The notes below the pieces were generated by a model. That model was not told the origin of the DNA. It saw only the letters and a program-made list of their open reading frames with translations, and did not search any database. A DNA stretch of 64,000 bases from Peromyscus leucopus (Eukaryota; Chordata; Mammalia; Rodentia; Cricetidae). Of this stretch, positions 33,601 through 45,493 are shown in pieces. The stretch lies in contig NC_051069.1 in NCBI RefSeq assembly GCF_004664715.2, positions 12,948,501 through 13,012,500 of the forward strand, in the 5' to 3' direction. How positions within the stretch are numbered: the first letter of the stretch is position 1; the number at the start of each line of letters is the position of its first letter. Position numbers and translations under genes: made by a program.

Positions 33601-36185
33601 TGTCCAAGATAGTCTCCTCGTTTTATTAATAGCTGTCTTCGAGTTGGCACGTGAGTTTTCCTATGTAATATGAGGAACAGAATGAAAGACTACATCACCA
33701 CAGGCGAATGGTCTGTCAGCCCGCAGGTAGAGGCTGGCATCTGATCCTTGCCAGATAAAACGTGTTGGGGGGCTTAGATGTCTTAGGAGAAAACTGGCCG
33801 ATGCCCTCACCTCAAGAGCCAACTGCTAGGGCAGGAGTCTGAAAGAGTATTAAAATAAAAAGTGGCCAAGGTGGTGGCGCACACCTTTAATCTCAGCATT
33901 CAGGAGCAGAGCATGGTTCTCTGTGAGTTCGAGGCAGCCTGGGCTACAGATGAGTTCCAGGAAAGGTAAAGCTACACAGAGAAACATGTCTCAAAAACCA
34001 AAAAATAAAAATAAAAAATAAAGGTGAAGAGAAGCCCAGATCTCAACAGTTCACTGGAAGCAGCTAATACCTATCTTTGATTAAAGAATAAACTGTTAAT
34101 TGAAAGGGAAGAATTTCAGCTAAGTTCAAATGATTCAAGAAGCAGGGAGGAAAGCGTCAAAATATAAATGACGCCTGGATGAGTGAGACCTCTATAAACA
34201 TGGTGCCTCAGCTGCAACATCCAAGGCTCAGAACCCACATGCAAAAAGCCAGATGTGGTGCTACTCACTTGTGACCCAGCATGGGAGAGGCACAGACAGG
34301 GTCCCTGGGGCTCACTAGGTGGCACCCAACCTATGGGCAAGTTCCAGGCCAGTGAGAGACAGTGTCTCAGAGAAAGCATTGTGGATGTCACCTGAAGAAC
34401 AACACTTGGTGCTGCCCTCTGATCACCACGCATGCACACGTGTGTCTGTGGAAGCCATTCCACAAGCCACCAAGGCCACAGAAAACATGGGCGGGAGTCA
34501 AGATACATGTGTCTGTAGGAAGACTACTGCTCATATGTCACGTATAGGTGGGGTTTTCCAACCCTGATAAAGAGGACAGACTGTTAGACACAGTGCGGGG
34601 GACTTCTGAGATGTGACATCTGCAGACGAGACTCCCTGAGAATCCTCAGTGAAACAGAATAACAAACTTCTGCAAGCTAGAACCTTCTATGGGTGCAGGG
34701 ATGCTGGAGACAGTAGCCTCTCCTTAGACGTGGCAGTTAGAGATGGATGGGTATGTCAGGATGTGGGAAGGGATCTGGATAGCTTTCTTGGCAACACGCT
34801 GTTCAAGGTCATCTCCAAGTCCAGGGTTCTGTGGCTCTCCACGTGACGCCGCTCTGAGTGGTACGTCTGCTTAGAGGCAGCGAGTGACTGCTCTCCTTCG
34901 TCTTGTTCGTAACTGCTACCACCTTGTCACCATTTGAAACCCTCAGCGCCCCTTCCTGTGTTAGCATGTGGCCTCATATGGCAGCCACTGTCAGCCTGGT
35001 CAGAGCTGGCTCCATATGTGTGCTTCACAAAAAGAACACACAGACATGGGGCAGCTAACTGCCTGCCTAGGGTCAACACCTCCATGGAGCAGCCTTGACT
35101 AGCTGGGACACTCACCTCCAATCTCTTTTGGAAGGACACCTTGCTGACAAAGAGTAACCCTCAACCCCAAACTGTCCTTTATTTTTCTGAATCCTCGTTC
35201 CGATGGGAATACCCCTGTGCTGTGGAAAGTGGCCCCAAGAGTTCAGCAAACTCCCGCTCTTGAGATGATGAGCCCCTGGTCTCAGTGAGAAAAAATCCAT
35301 TCTGTTACACCCACTAACTCCCCCTTTCCTGCCCCCCAGCCCCCATATCCACCCGACAGAAGGATATACTTTGCTATAACTTATTATTATGTTCTCTGTA
35401 AATACAAGATGTTTATAGGAAATGTGTATTCTGAACTATATCTGCAGAGTGGATTGCGACATCAAAATAGTTCTGTTTATTTAGACTATGTTCATTGTTA
35501 AAGGACCTATAGGTATTTATTTACATATGCCATCCACATTTTCATAAAATCATTTGCTTACTAACTCAGCTTCCTGGTGTGTTGCTGCACCACGGTGTCT
35601 TATTCTAAGTTTAGTACAACTTTTGGGGGTTTAAGATCAAATATAACTGACTCTACTTTTGACATATTCAGGGTCTCCCCAACCCCCCATATTGTGCCTG
35701 ACTAAGACTTGCCACCTTTCTGTCTTAAATACTCTATTTCCTCATATAATCCGCCCTCTCCTCACACCCGGACACTTGGAGAAGGGCAGGTGGCTGTGTT
35801 TCTCATCCCCTCTCAGTGTGGCCAGCTCTTAGCTTCACCAGCCTCGGTGCTCAGGAGTCAGAGCTGTGGACGACTTGGCTGAGGGGGTTGGAGAAGCTGG
35901 GGACATGTGGCTGCATCTCAGCCCTGGTGACAGCTCGGGGTCCTTGTTGGGGTTGCTGGGGCCAGGGCCTCGAGGCTGACCTGTCAACTGCAGACCCGGG
36001 AGTGAGAAGCCCACCGAGGACAACATCAATCCGTGTCTCCTTTACAGTGTTAAGTTATTATAGAAGGAGGAGGCAGCAGAAGGTGAATTATATGAGCAAA
36101 TATGGGCTGTTTTCAGCACTATTTTGTGTACAACTAATTTATTTTTATTGTAAAAATACAATAAACTGGGTAAATAGTTCACATA
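30676..36185 (+). pseudogene. Duplicated THSD4 3' UTR (probable assembly artefact)
   Basis: Matches the THSD4 3' UTR from 15034 onward but has no coding exon in front of it; the PLAC exon is not repeated. Gene finders could report this as a partial paralogue. The best reading is an unmerged allele. Confidence 0.8.
36160..36165 (+). promoter_or_regulatory. Second copy of THSD4 polyadenylation signal
   Basis: AATAAA in the same context as 20672, within copy 2 of the duplication. It is probably the other haplotype's version of the same site, not a second transcript end. Confidence 0.6.
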
Positions 36186-36202
36186 TTTGTGTTCTTGTTT
36201 GT

Positions 36203-37285
36203 TCAGTCACTGTTCTGCTGCTGTGAAGAGACACCCTGACCCAGGCAACTCTTATAAAGGAAAACATTTAGTTGGGGGCTGCTTACAGCTTCAGAGGCTT
36301 AGTCCATGATCATCACGATGGAGAGCATGGTGGTGTGCATGGCTCTGGAGCAGTAACTGAGAGTTTTACATTCCTGATCTGCAGGAAGGGGAGGGGAGGG
36401 AGGGAGAGAGAGAGACGGTCTGGGCCTGCCATGGGCTTTTGAAATCTCAAAGCCCACCCTCAGTGACACATTTCCTCCAACAAGGCCACACCCCCTATCC
36501 TTCTCAAACAGTGCCAGTCCCTGGTGGCTAAGCATTCAAATGTAGGAGTCTATGGGGGCCATTCCTATTCAAACCACCACATTGCTTTGTTCACACCTGT
36601 GTGCAATTTTCCCAGAGAGATGAATAAACTGCTGCCGACCTCAGATAAAGCACTGAGAACCCAGAACAGTCCCACTTGAGTCTAACTGGGTGATCCAATG
36701 AGATTGATACAGGGCATGGGCAACCTGTAAGTGGTTAAAGCCACTGAAGAAAACGGCTCTGGTCACCAGCGATGGCTGCATAGCCCCAGGAAGGGGAACT
36801 TAGTGAGCACCTCCCCCTCCACGGCAGATGTTAATGGGCACGATCTTGTGCAGATCTCCTATGGAGAATCAACGCTACTGAGTTAAAGAAGGCAAAATCC
36901 ACACGCCTGAATTCCCCAGGGATGGCTGTTCTGGTTTCGTTCTGATGCCATAACAAATACTGTGACCCATAGCAAGCTGGGGGTGGCATATGGCTTACAC
37001 TTCCAGGTCGCAGTCCATCATTGAGGGACGTCAGGGCAGGAACTAAAGCAGAGACCATGGGGCAATGTTGCTAGCTGGCTGGCTCACTGCCCCATGCTCA
37101 GCCAGCTTTCTTATACAGCCTAGGACCATCTCCAGGGATGGGGCTGCCCACATCAGTCATCAATCTAAAGACTCTCTCACTGACAGAGCCACAAGCCAAT
37201 CTGATCTGGGTCATCCATTAACTGAGACTCCCCCAAATGACTCTAGGCTGTGTCAAGTTGCCAGCTGAAGCTAACTAAGACAATG
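36203..37285 (+). repeat. Copy-2 versions of two unnamed rodent repeats
   Basis: 36203-36582 matches 20719-21092, and 36925-37285 matches 21440-21797, with the same unique sequence between them. Confidence 0.75.
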
Positions 37286-37335
37286 GTCTGTCTACGTGAC
37301 ATCCAGAACTCCTCCCAAAAGAAGAATTGAGCAAG

Positions 37336-37479
37336 CCGGGCAGTGGTGGTGCACGCCTTTAATCCCAGCACTCAGGAGGCAGAGCCAGGCAGATTTCGGC
37401 GAGTTCGAAGCCAGTCTGGTCTACAGAGTGAGATCCAAGACAGGAACCAAAAAACTACACAGAGAAACCCTGTCTTGAA

Positions 37480-37541
<62 letters not shown>
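37336..37541 (+). mobile_element. B1 SINE with (GA)n tail, copy 2
   Basis: Counterpart of 21851-22062. It differs by several substitutions (for example AATCCCAGCACTCAGG against AACCCCAGTACTCAGG), which look like true allelic or duplicate differences rather than read errors. Confidence 0.92.
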
Positions 37542-37544
<3 letters not shown>

Positions 37545-38710
37545 ATTGAGAGAAGAATTGAGCCGTGCTGGGAGCATTTGATATATTAGGCACTTTTCTG
37601 TTGCTGTGATTAAAAAGTGTTTAAATGCCTGAGGCTATGGGGGGCATTCTCATTCCAACTACCACAGTTGGGTCCCAGCCCATTTTGAAGAAAGCCATTC
37701 TGAACACAATGCCCAAGCTTCCTGGTTTCTGCAGGACGTTGCCTTGGCCGTGAGAATAGAGGTGAGAGGTGCGGGCCACCTCCTCCCAGGACCGCAGTTT
37801 TGTGCCTTTCTGTAGCCTCCCCAGCATGGTTACACTACAGAAAAGGCTGAGTGGAACCCCAGCTCCCCTTGAGCTGACCTCACCTTGGTCGCTATTTGGC
37901 AAAATCATTCGGCTCATCTTGGTTCCTGATAAAGCAAATCATGACGGCTGCCGCTGGCAACCATCCTTGGCTGGAGTCGTTAGGAAGCGCCTCCAGCTCC
38001 GCGCTGCCTCTACCCCCCCAGCATGTCATCAGCGCCCCTGGAAACAGTGCTGTGCCTAAGCTGCTGCCCCCTCTCCTTCTAGTCATCATTGCCTGCTGGA
38101 AAACCCCCTCTCACTTAACTCCCTTTAAAACTCACAGCATAAAATTCATCAGGATGATCACGGCAGGTACACAATTAAGTGGTGACTTCAACGTTCCTTG
38201 TGCTGTCCAGCCGTTACCCACAAACTTCATTTATTCTTCAAGGTCCAAGTCAGGACTCCACCAGACAGCTTTTTTTTTTCTTTCTTTCTGCTGCTGAGGC
38301 TCAGACCTGGGCCATGGGCACGTACTTGTGTGGCAGGCGCTCTACCACTGAGCTGCATGTCCGGACCGGCACACTCTTCCTGCAAACCTGTAACATTGGG
38401 GCCAGGCCTGCAGATCCAAAGCTGCAGGCTCTCCATGCCACAGTACTGTGCATGGTTGGGGCTCCATGCATGATCACCGCTCCCTCCAATAGCACAAACC
38501 TCAAGACTGGGGTACCGGAGCATCCATCCCTCCCGTGGGGACCTACTGCTTACATAGCCCTAGCCTCTAATCTTTCTTTTATTGAGCACAAAGTGTGTGG
38601 CCAGCACCAACTGGGGCATTAGAAACAGATCAACCCTGAGCTGCTTCAAAACACTGTGTGCCCTGAAGTACCTCCAGGTAGGGAAACCCCAATGTCAAGT
38701 GGAGCATGCG

Positions 38711-38712
38711 CG

Positions 38713-38771
<59 letters not shown>
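38711..38771. repeat. (CA)n microsatellite, copy 2
   Basis: Longer and purer than its counterpart at 23262-23319. Confidence 0.95.
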
Positions 38772-38773
<2 letters not shown>

Positions 38774-39542
38774 GGCTTCTACAGAGAACAGCCTGTCCAC
38801 AGACATCGTAGGCTCTCCATTTTCTCATGGCTGGGGTAGGTGAGGTCACACAGGTGTATTTCAGTTTGGCTCTGTTTGTGGTCCTGGGGCATCCGCATCT
38901 GCTAGGCAAGCTCTCTACATCGAGCTGCGCCCCGCCCCCGCACTCTGGCCCTGCACCCCAGCCCCACAGGTCTCTCTCCCTGTCCAGGCAATGGGAAGCT
39001 GCTCTCCTGATGCATTCCCTGCCCGCTACCAGCTTCCCTTTAGCACTCAGAAAGCCCTTGATGTCTGGATACTTCTCACTCCGGTTTACAGTTGGGAAAG
39101 TGTCGGAGTCCAGCTCTGACCTGTCAAAGGATTCTTGCAAGGGAGGAGAGGGGAATGAGGAAGTATTAGCTAGAAATATAGGCAGAGACACAGAATAGCT
39201 TAGGGAGGGCCCTGGGTCAATACCCAGCCGCCCAGAGTATTAGTCTACTGGGCATTTTATACATTGCCAAGGGGAGAGGCAAAAGACCTCCCCCTTTCAA
39301 GATCAAAGCACAACACCCAGTCAAGTGTAGACCCTTCCAAACACCTGGTAACCACACCCCTGGCCAAATCATTCTATTATGCAGCCCAGCTGGGCAAAGT
39401 AAGCTCCAATCCTCCGACCTTGAGTAAGGCCTTACTAGGAAGCCTTTGTGGGGAACCACAAGAGAGCCAGGTTCATCCAGATCAGGATTCATGATCACAC
39501 AGGGTATGCCTGCCCAAGAAATCAAGTCCAGGTCTGTCCAGG

Positions 39543-39575
39543 TTTGACTAAGTGGTCGCCCTTCACTTAGTCAAA
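39543..39575. repeat. Hairpin-forming insertion present only in copy 2
   Basis: TTTGACTAAGTG (39543-39554) and CACTTAGTCAAA (39564-39575) form a perfect 12-bp inverted repeat around a 9-base loop. Copy 1 has about 28 fewer bases here (near 24080). The 17 bases TCGCCCTTCACTTAGTC at 39556-39572 recur at 40297-40313 and at 24844-24860. Confidence 0.9.
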
Positions 39576-40658
39576 GCCTGTGCTTGCTCCCTTGGCATCT
39601 GACAGCCTGTTCCAGAAGCATCACGCACATCTCCCTGTGGACCTGAACTGAAGCCAGAGCCTACTTCCTGCACACGTGGTGTTGATCATGGTCAATGCTA
39701 CGGTAGATGTCGCCTTGCACAGATTGCCCACTCTGGAAGGACAGGAACTTAGGTCAATGGGTGACATCCTGCTGTGATACCCTTCCCTCCCCTGCTTCCA
39801 GGGAAGATGCCTCAGTGAGCCACCTCGTCTTCCATGTCCCATGTCATAGGCAGAGCCCAAAGTTGGTTTCCGACATCTGGGCACGGTGATGTAGGCTTCA
39901 AGTCTCAGCACTTAGGAGGTGGAGTTCAAGGTCATCCTCAGCTACCCAGGAAGTTGAAGTCCTAAGCCCATTTAGTATCAGGTGATTAAAAAAAAAAAAA
40001 GGTTTCTGAGGCCAAGGTCACTTCTGTTGGAGGCTGTCTAGGGATGAAGGGGACACATGGAATTAAATTTGTTTGAACTGAATGTCAACATCCTCATTCC
40101 CCCCCCCCCACCTCCCGACCACAGGACTCCTGGCTGCCTCCTGCATTGAGCCCAGATACCCTTAGCCTTGCCCAGTGGCTCCCCGGGGCTCAGCATCTGC
40201 TCTTGGCCAACACTCCCGTTTGCTTTAGCTGCTCACGTCTGTTTCGAAGCTGTGTTTTGTGTTTAGCCATTTCTTTTAAATTCGTTATATAAATGATCGC
40301 CCTTCACTTAGTCTCACGATTGTATCGTGGTCATCAAACATTATATTTGTCATTCAACCAAGGCCAGTCACTGGCCTCTAGTGGCTGATGCAGGTCTCTG
40401 GAATAACAAGCAGCTTGAAGAATCCATGATTCAAATGGCCCGACCTCCAATTGTCCATTCACTGAAGCAAGGTCCTGGGACATAACAAAACATCCAGTCA
40501 TGACCTGCCCAGACCACACCAGGATCATGCCGGTCTCCTCCATGGGATCTCTACAAGTTGCTCCAGTCTGGTTTTGAAAACCTACATGATCTTACCACTT
40601 TTTTTTTTTAATGTGGGCAATTAGTGATGTGAACTTGCTTCTTAAAACTGCCTCCTTT

Positions 40659-40823
40659 GGCCGGGTGGTGGTGGCGCACACCTTTAATCCCAGCACTCGG
40701 GAGGCAGAGCCAGGTGGATCTCTGTGAGTTCGAGGCCAGCCTGGGCTACCAAGTGAGTTCCAGGAGAGGAGCAAAGCTACATAGAGAAACCCTGTCTCAA
40801 AAAACCAAAAAAAAAAAAAAAAA
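40659..40823 (+). mobile_element. B1 SINE, present only in copy 2, at the copy-1 L1 site
   Basis: A full B1 beginning GGCCGGGTGGTGGTGGCGCA with a tail CAAAAAACC then about 20 A. Flanked by AAAACTGCCTCCTTT at 40644-40658 and 40824-40838, the same duplication that flanks the L1 in copy 1. Confidence 0.95.
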
Positions 40824-40842
40824 AAAACTGCCTCCTTTGTAA

Positions 40843-40972
40843 GCTGGGCGATGATGGCACACGCCTTTAATCCCAGCACTGCAGAGGCAGAGGCAGGTGG
40901 ATCTCTGTGAGTTTGAGGCCAGCCTGGTCTACAAAGCTAGTTACAGGACAGCCAAGGCTGTCTTAAAAAAAA
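40843..40972 (+). mobile_element. B1 SINE, copy 2 of 26036-26162
   Basis: GCTGGGCGATGATGGCACAC, AATCCCAGCACTGCAGAGGC and an A-rich tail. Copy 1 differs at several positions in the head. Confidence 0.88.
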
Positions 40973-41092
40973 AATCCACAAATTTGGGGTTGTTATTTTC
41001 ATTATCATTCAGTTCTTAAAATCGGTCTCTTATTCGGTCTGTGACTGCACCATGGGACAGCAGCAGGCAGTTTTGTGTCCAGAATGTTCCTT

Positions 41093-41597
41093 TGTTGTAC
41101 GATATTTTGTTTGTGTTCTGACAACTAAAGCTTGCCTAGTGATCAGAGAAGCAGAACAGCCGGTCTCTAGAGACCTGTTACCTCTATGAAATCTCAGACT
41201 GAATGGCAGGAATAAGGGAATCCTGTCTCCACCTCCCAAGTGCTGGAATTAAAGGCATGTGCCACCCAAGTGCTGGGATCAAAGGCATAAGATCCCAAAT
41301 GCTGGGATCAAAGGTGTGAGCCACCACCAACTGGCTTTGTTTCTCTTTTAGACTGATTCAATCTCCTGTAGCCCAGGGTGGCCTTGAACTCTTCCCAAAT
41401 GCTTCCTCCTCCCAAATGCTGTGATTAAAGGTGTGTGCCACCCAAGTGCTGGGATCAAAGGCATGAGATCCCAAATGCTGGGATTAAAGGTGTGAGCCAC
41501 CACTGCCTGGCCTCTATGTCTAACTAGTGGCTAACTCCGCCCTCTGATCTCCAGGCAAGCTTTATTTGTCAGAACACAAACAAAATATCATACAACA
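41093..41597. mobile_element. LTR-like element with long inverted ends (copy 2)
   Basis: Same ends, flanks and B1-head array as 26290-26790, with fewer single-base losses in the interior; here it is copy 1 that lacks bases (for example in AAATGCTGGGATTAAAGGTG). Confidence 0.7.
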
Positions 41598-43077
41598 TTC
41601 CCTGGCCCTCAGGCTCAGCAGCTCCCCTCTTGCAGGCCAAGAAGTCCTCCCCAAGTGCTAAGACTCCGCCGCTTCCCCTCGGGCACCTGTTCCAGTGCCT
41701 CAGGGCTTCCAGACTCGCTCATCCCTCCCTGGAAGTCGACCCACCAGACCCGCCATCACCGGAAGTCGACCCACCATCACCGGAAGTTGGCCCAGCAGCC
41801 GTCTCCCTCCCTCCTCTGCTGTTCCAAGCTCCAGTCAGCAGAGTCCAAGGCGTTTCAGAGCAGGCCACGTTCCCCTGTCCTCTTCTTATCCGTTTCCTAA
41901 ACAGGGAAGACTCTTCACCAAGTCTCTCTGCAGACCTCTGTGTGTCAAGAACCCCTCACCAACAGTAAATTGTCCGGGTTTAATCTAGCAGTTTCCGAGT
42001 TTGAAGACAGTAACTGTCCTTCCCGGTCATTGCTCCCCCAAATCTGCCTCCAGCCATTGTGACAGGTCATCCCGATTCTTGTGGGAACACAAAAATCTTT
42101 TTTAGAGAATACTATGATATTTGATGCTAACGTTCCAGTCATGAATTTGGCTCAACAAATCCAAATCCCTTCCATTCAACACCGATCTTCTGGCGGTGAG
42201 TGGCGCGGGAGCCGGTGTGTCAGAAGGAGCACAATGGGTGTCTTAAGGGATGCTGACATTACCTCAGTGGGAATCTTAGTGCTTTGGTAGAGAACAGCAA
42301 ACTGGAGACCCTGAGAGTTCAGACCTCTGCCTGAAGTTTCGACTTTTGTATTGATGAAGTTTTCTATGGTTTCAAATTTCAATAACTATGCTAGAACTCA
42401 GAAACGAAACTCTCGGAGGCAAAGCTATCGTTATGGGATGATGCTGCCATCTTGTGGTTATCCTCGGTATTGCGTGTGGGTCAAATTTAGTGTGATGCAG
42501 TCAGGCGGGTTAGGCGCCTTTGACCCAGTGTGAGCGGAAAGGGTTGGATTCTCTGACATCCAGAATAGTCAAGGTGAGGAGACCTCAGCCTGGGCTCCCC
42601 ACAGGCACTTCTACCTCCTAGCAGGAGAGGGCGCGACAGACTAGCCAATTCCAGCTTAAGCGGTGCTGACATCTGGTGAGCTAAAACCAAGTGGCCAGAC
42701 AGAACCCAGGACCTCAATGAGGACGCGTTTAAGGCCAGAGCGGTTGAAGCAGAGGGGAAAAGCATAGAGAAGCCGAGTGTGTATGATCAAAATAAGTCAT
42801 CAGCACATTAACCACGTGGTTGGCGCCTATGTGTAGATACATTTTACAGTAGCTTTTTATACAATTTAAGTCACAAGCAAAATTATAGCGAATAGACAGT
42901 GAGACCTGTACTTACCGAGTTTAAATGTTGCCGGCTTAAGTATTCTTTCCTTTTAGTCTTTTTGGGAACTCTCAGGATGGAGCCTGAAATCGGTGCACAC
43001 TGTGCAAATACCTCTACCGCGGAGCTATACCCCGGTCCTCATTAATTTATTTTTTAAAACAATTTTTAAAATTCTAT

Positions 43078-43182
43078 AGCCAGGTGGTGGTGGCGCATGC
43101 CTTTAATCCCAGCACTCACAGAGATCTGCCTGCCTCTGCCTCCCCATTGATTAAAGGTGTGCACCACCACAAACAGCCTTCT
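43078..43182. repeat. Fold-back B1, copy 2
   Basis: Counterpart of 28290-28395, with GGTGGTGGTGGCGCATGCCT as the forward arm. Confidence 0.8.
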
Positions 43183-44999
43183 TGCATGTTTTGATTATGT
43201 ATGTTTTAAATGTTTTGTTTTCAAAATAGTCACAAGCTTCCAAAAGTGTTGTTTTGGTGCCTTGTGCAGGAGTCTTGTCTTAGAATAAAATAGTCACAGC
43301 CTAAATCATAGGTTCCCTTTAAAAATAGTCTGTCAGAAATATATTTCATCTACTGAAGGAATAATAACCATTAGTAAAATAATAAGATGAATGTTAAATA
43401 CTACATTAAGCAGACTAGTATGTTTAAATAGATTTAATATCCACCAGCATGCCTCTGGCTTAGTGTGATTTTTGGTTTTGTGATATTTGATAACTTGCTG
43501 TCTCCTTCTTTCTACACATAATCCTTTTCAGTACCTCAGAAACCTGCCATACTTGGACTGGGGATGTATCTCAGGACTGTGGCGGACTGGCTGCCACTTT
43601 TACGACCCAGGGTTCTCTTGAGTAGGGAGAAGTGAGAAATATTAGCTAGAAAGAGATACCTAGACAACGAGAGGAAAGACAGAAACATAGGATAGCCTCG
43701 GGAGGGCCTGGATCCTCATCCATCCAGCCCAGAACTTTATTCTAAGGGCTTTTTATGACAGTGCCAAGAGAAGGAGCAAAGCCCTCCCCCTTGTGAGGTA
43801 CAGTCAAGTGGGGACCCTTCCAAGCACCTGGTACTCAGGCCCGTGGTCCAATCATCCTCTCATGCAGTTCTGCTGGGTACAGCCACCGGGAAACCTAGAT
43901 GGGCTCCAACACAGGACGGAGGGTGTACCCAGCATGCCCGAGGCCCTGGGGTTCAATCCTTAGGACCACAAAAGACATCAGGGTCAGGGAAGGGAGACAA
44001 GTTCTGTAACGTAGAAGTGGGACAGATTGGATTTCTTTGTCTGGGCTTGGTGATAGAAAGCCACATCTTGGTAGACGGATTCTGTCGGTGTCAGAAAGTC
44101 GGTCAGAAGACAGGAGGACCCAGGAGGGGCTGGGAGATGGCTCTGCAGTTAAAGCCGGGGCTGCAAAAGCATGAGGACCTGAGCCTGGATCCCTAGAAGC
44201 GCCGGAATGCCGGGTAGGTGTGGTGGCCTGCCTGTAACTCCAGCCTCGGAAAGTAGAGATGCGATGCCCAGAGCTAGCTAGCAAGAGGAGCCATATTGAT
44301 GAGCTCTGGGTTTGATTGAGAGACCCTGTCTTGCAGAATTCTGGGAAAGAGCAATGGGGGATAATTCCTTCATCAGTGTCGGGCCTCCCCTTGCACCAAC
44401 GGCCTGGTGCAGGGAAGAACAGCTGTTCTGAGTCAGGGCTGGGCAGCCCAGGCTGGAAGGACAGGGAACAACTGTTCCTGCTGGACCTGCTGCCTTGTGG
44501 AGACGTGCTTGTGTGTTTCTCCTGCAACACGTTTCTACAGAACACCTCTTTTATCTCCCTGCAGGGGTCCCGGATATGTGAGCCTCAGTTTAGCAGTTTC
44601 GACAAATGAGAGATTTATAACTAAGAAAGAGCATCAGGAAACAGTTCGGTACAAAGAGTCACATGGAAAATGGCACCGTGTGTTATTTTAGAACATTTCC
44701 ACGACACAGCTCCTCCGGGGATTTTCCATAATCCTTGCAGCTGTCACGACATTGTCCAGGACCTGAAGAATGAGTAGACGTGGGCAGTGACATGCGGTGC
44801 CAACATATCACTCCTCTGGGGTCTGTGGCCTCCTCTCACCCCGTGTGTGCATTCCCGCACGTTCATACACACACAGCTGTGGTAATTCTCCAAAGCACCC
44901 TCGAAGTTCCAGAAACATTCTATGGAAAGCCAGCATGGAAGGCAAGGAGGTTCCTGCCGAGAAATCCCTTTGCTTCTCCTGTGCGTTGGTGTGGCTGGG

Positions 45000-45110
45000 G
45001 CTGTTGCTACAGGGCATGGCGGCCCACAGTAGTAAGTCGGCCCTTGGAGGCTGGGGCTCAGGCTAGATTGCATGTCGAGACCCTGTCTCAAAACACAAAG
45101 ACAATTTTTA
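45000..45110. other. SINE-like remnant just past the duplication
   Basis: AGGGCATGGCGGCCCACAG and CATGTCGAGACCCTGTCTCA suggest a decayed B1-type body. It is unique to the right flank. Confidence 0.4.
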
Positions 45111-45493
45111 AAATACTTCTATACTGGTTTTTCAAACTCCTCCTTGTTCTTCCCCAACCCCTGCCGAGAACTCCCCCCACCCCCACCCCAGATCTGACCC
45201 ATGGCCCAGAAATGAACTAGTTTACAATCCAGTTCAGCAGGTGGTTGGGTGGAGTCGGGTGGGAGCCCCTGGATGGGCTGCTGCAGACTCCAGCTGTTCC
45301 CTCAGCAAAGGTTGGGCCACAACAGCTGTAGATGTGTAAGCTTATAGTCTAATGAAGGAATCAGAAGATTCACCATGCCTAAACCATGGTTATTTATTCA
45401 CAAATGTTTCTTATTAGTATTACTCAGGGCAATAATTTCCCACCTACTCTCTTTGCTAAAAATGAAAGGATTTTCTTCTATCCTGATATTAGC

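Larger units (their letters stand above)
30676..44974. repeat. Copy 2 of large direct duplication (14.3 kb), begins at assembly gap
   Basis: Same content as 15034-30175. It is 843 bases shorter: 644 of these come from a B1 replacing an L1 at one site, the rest from scattered small deletions. The deficit is about 79 bases in the first 2.2 kb, 75 in the next 3.4 kb, 37 in the next 4.5 kb and 8 in the last 4.2 kb. This gradient points to poor consensus quality at a contig end rather than evolution. After 44974 the sequence is unique again. Confidence 0.95.
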
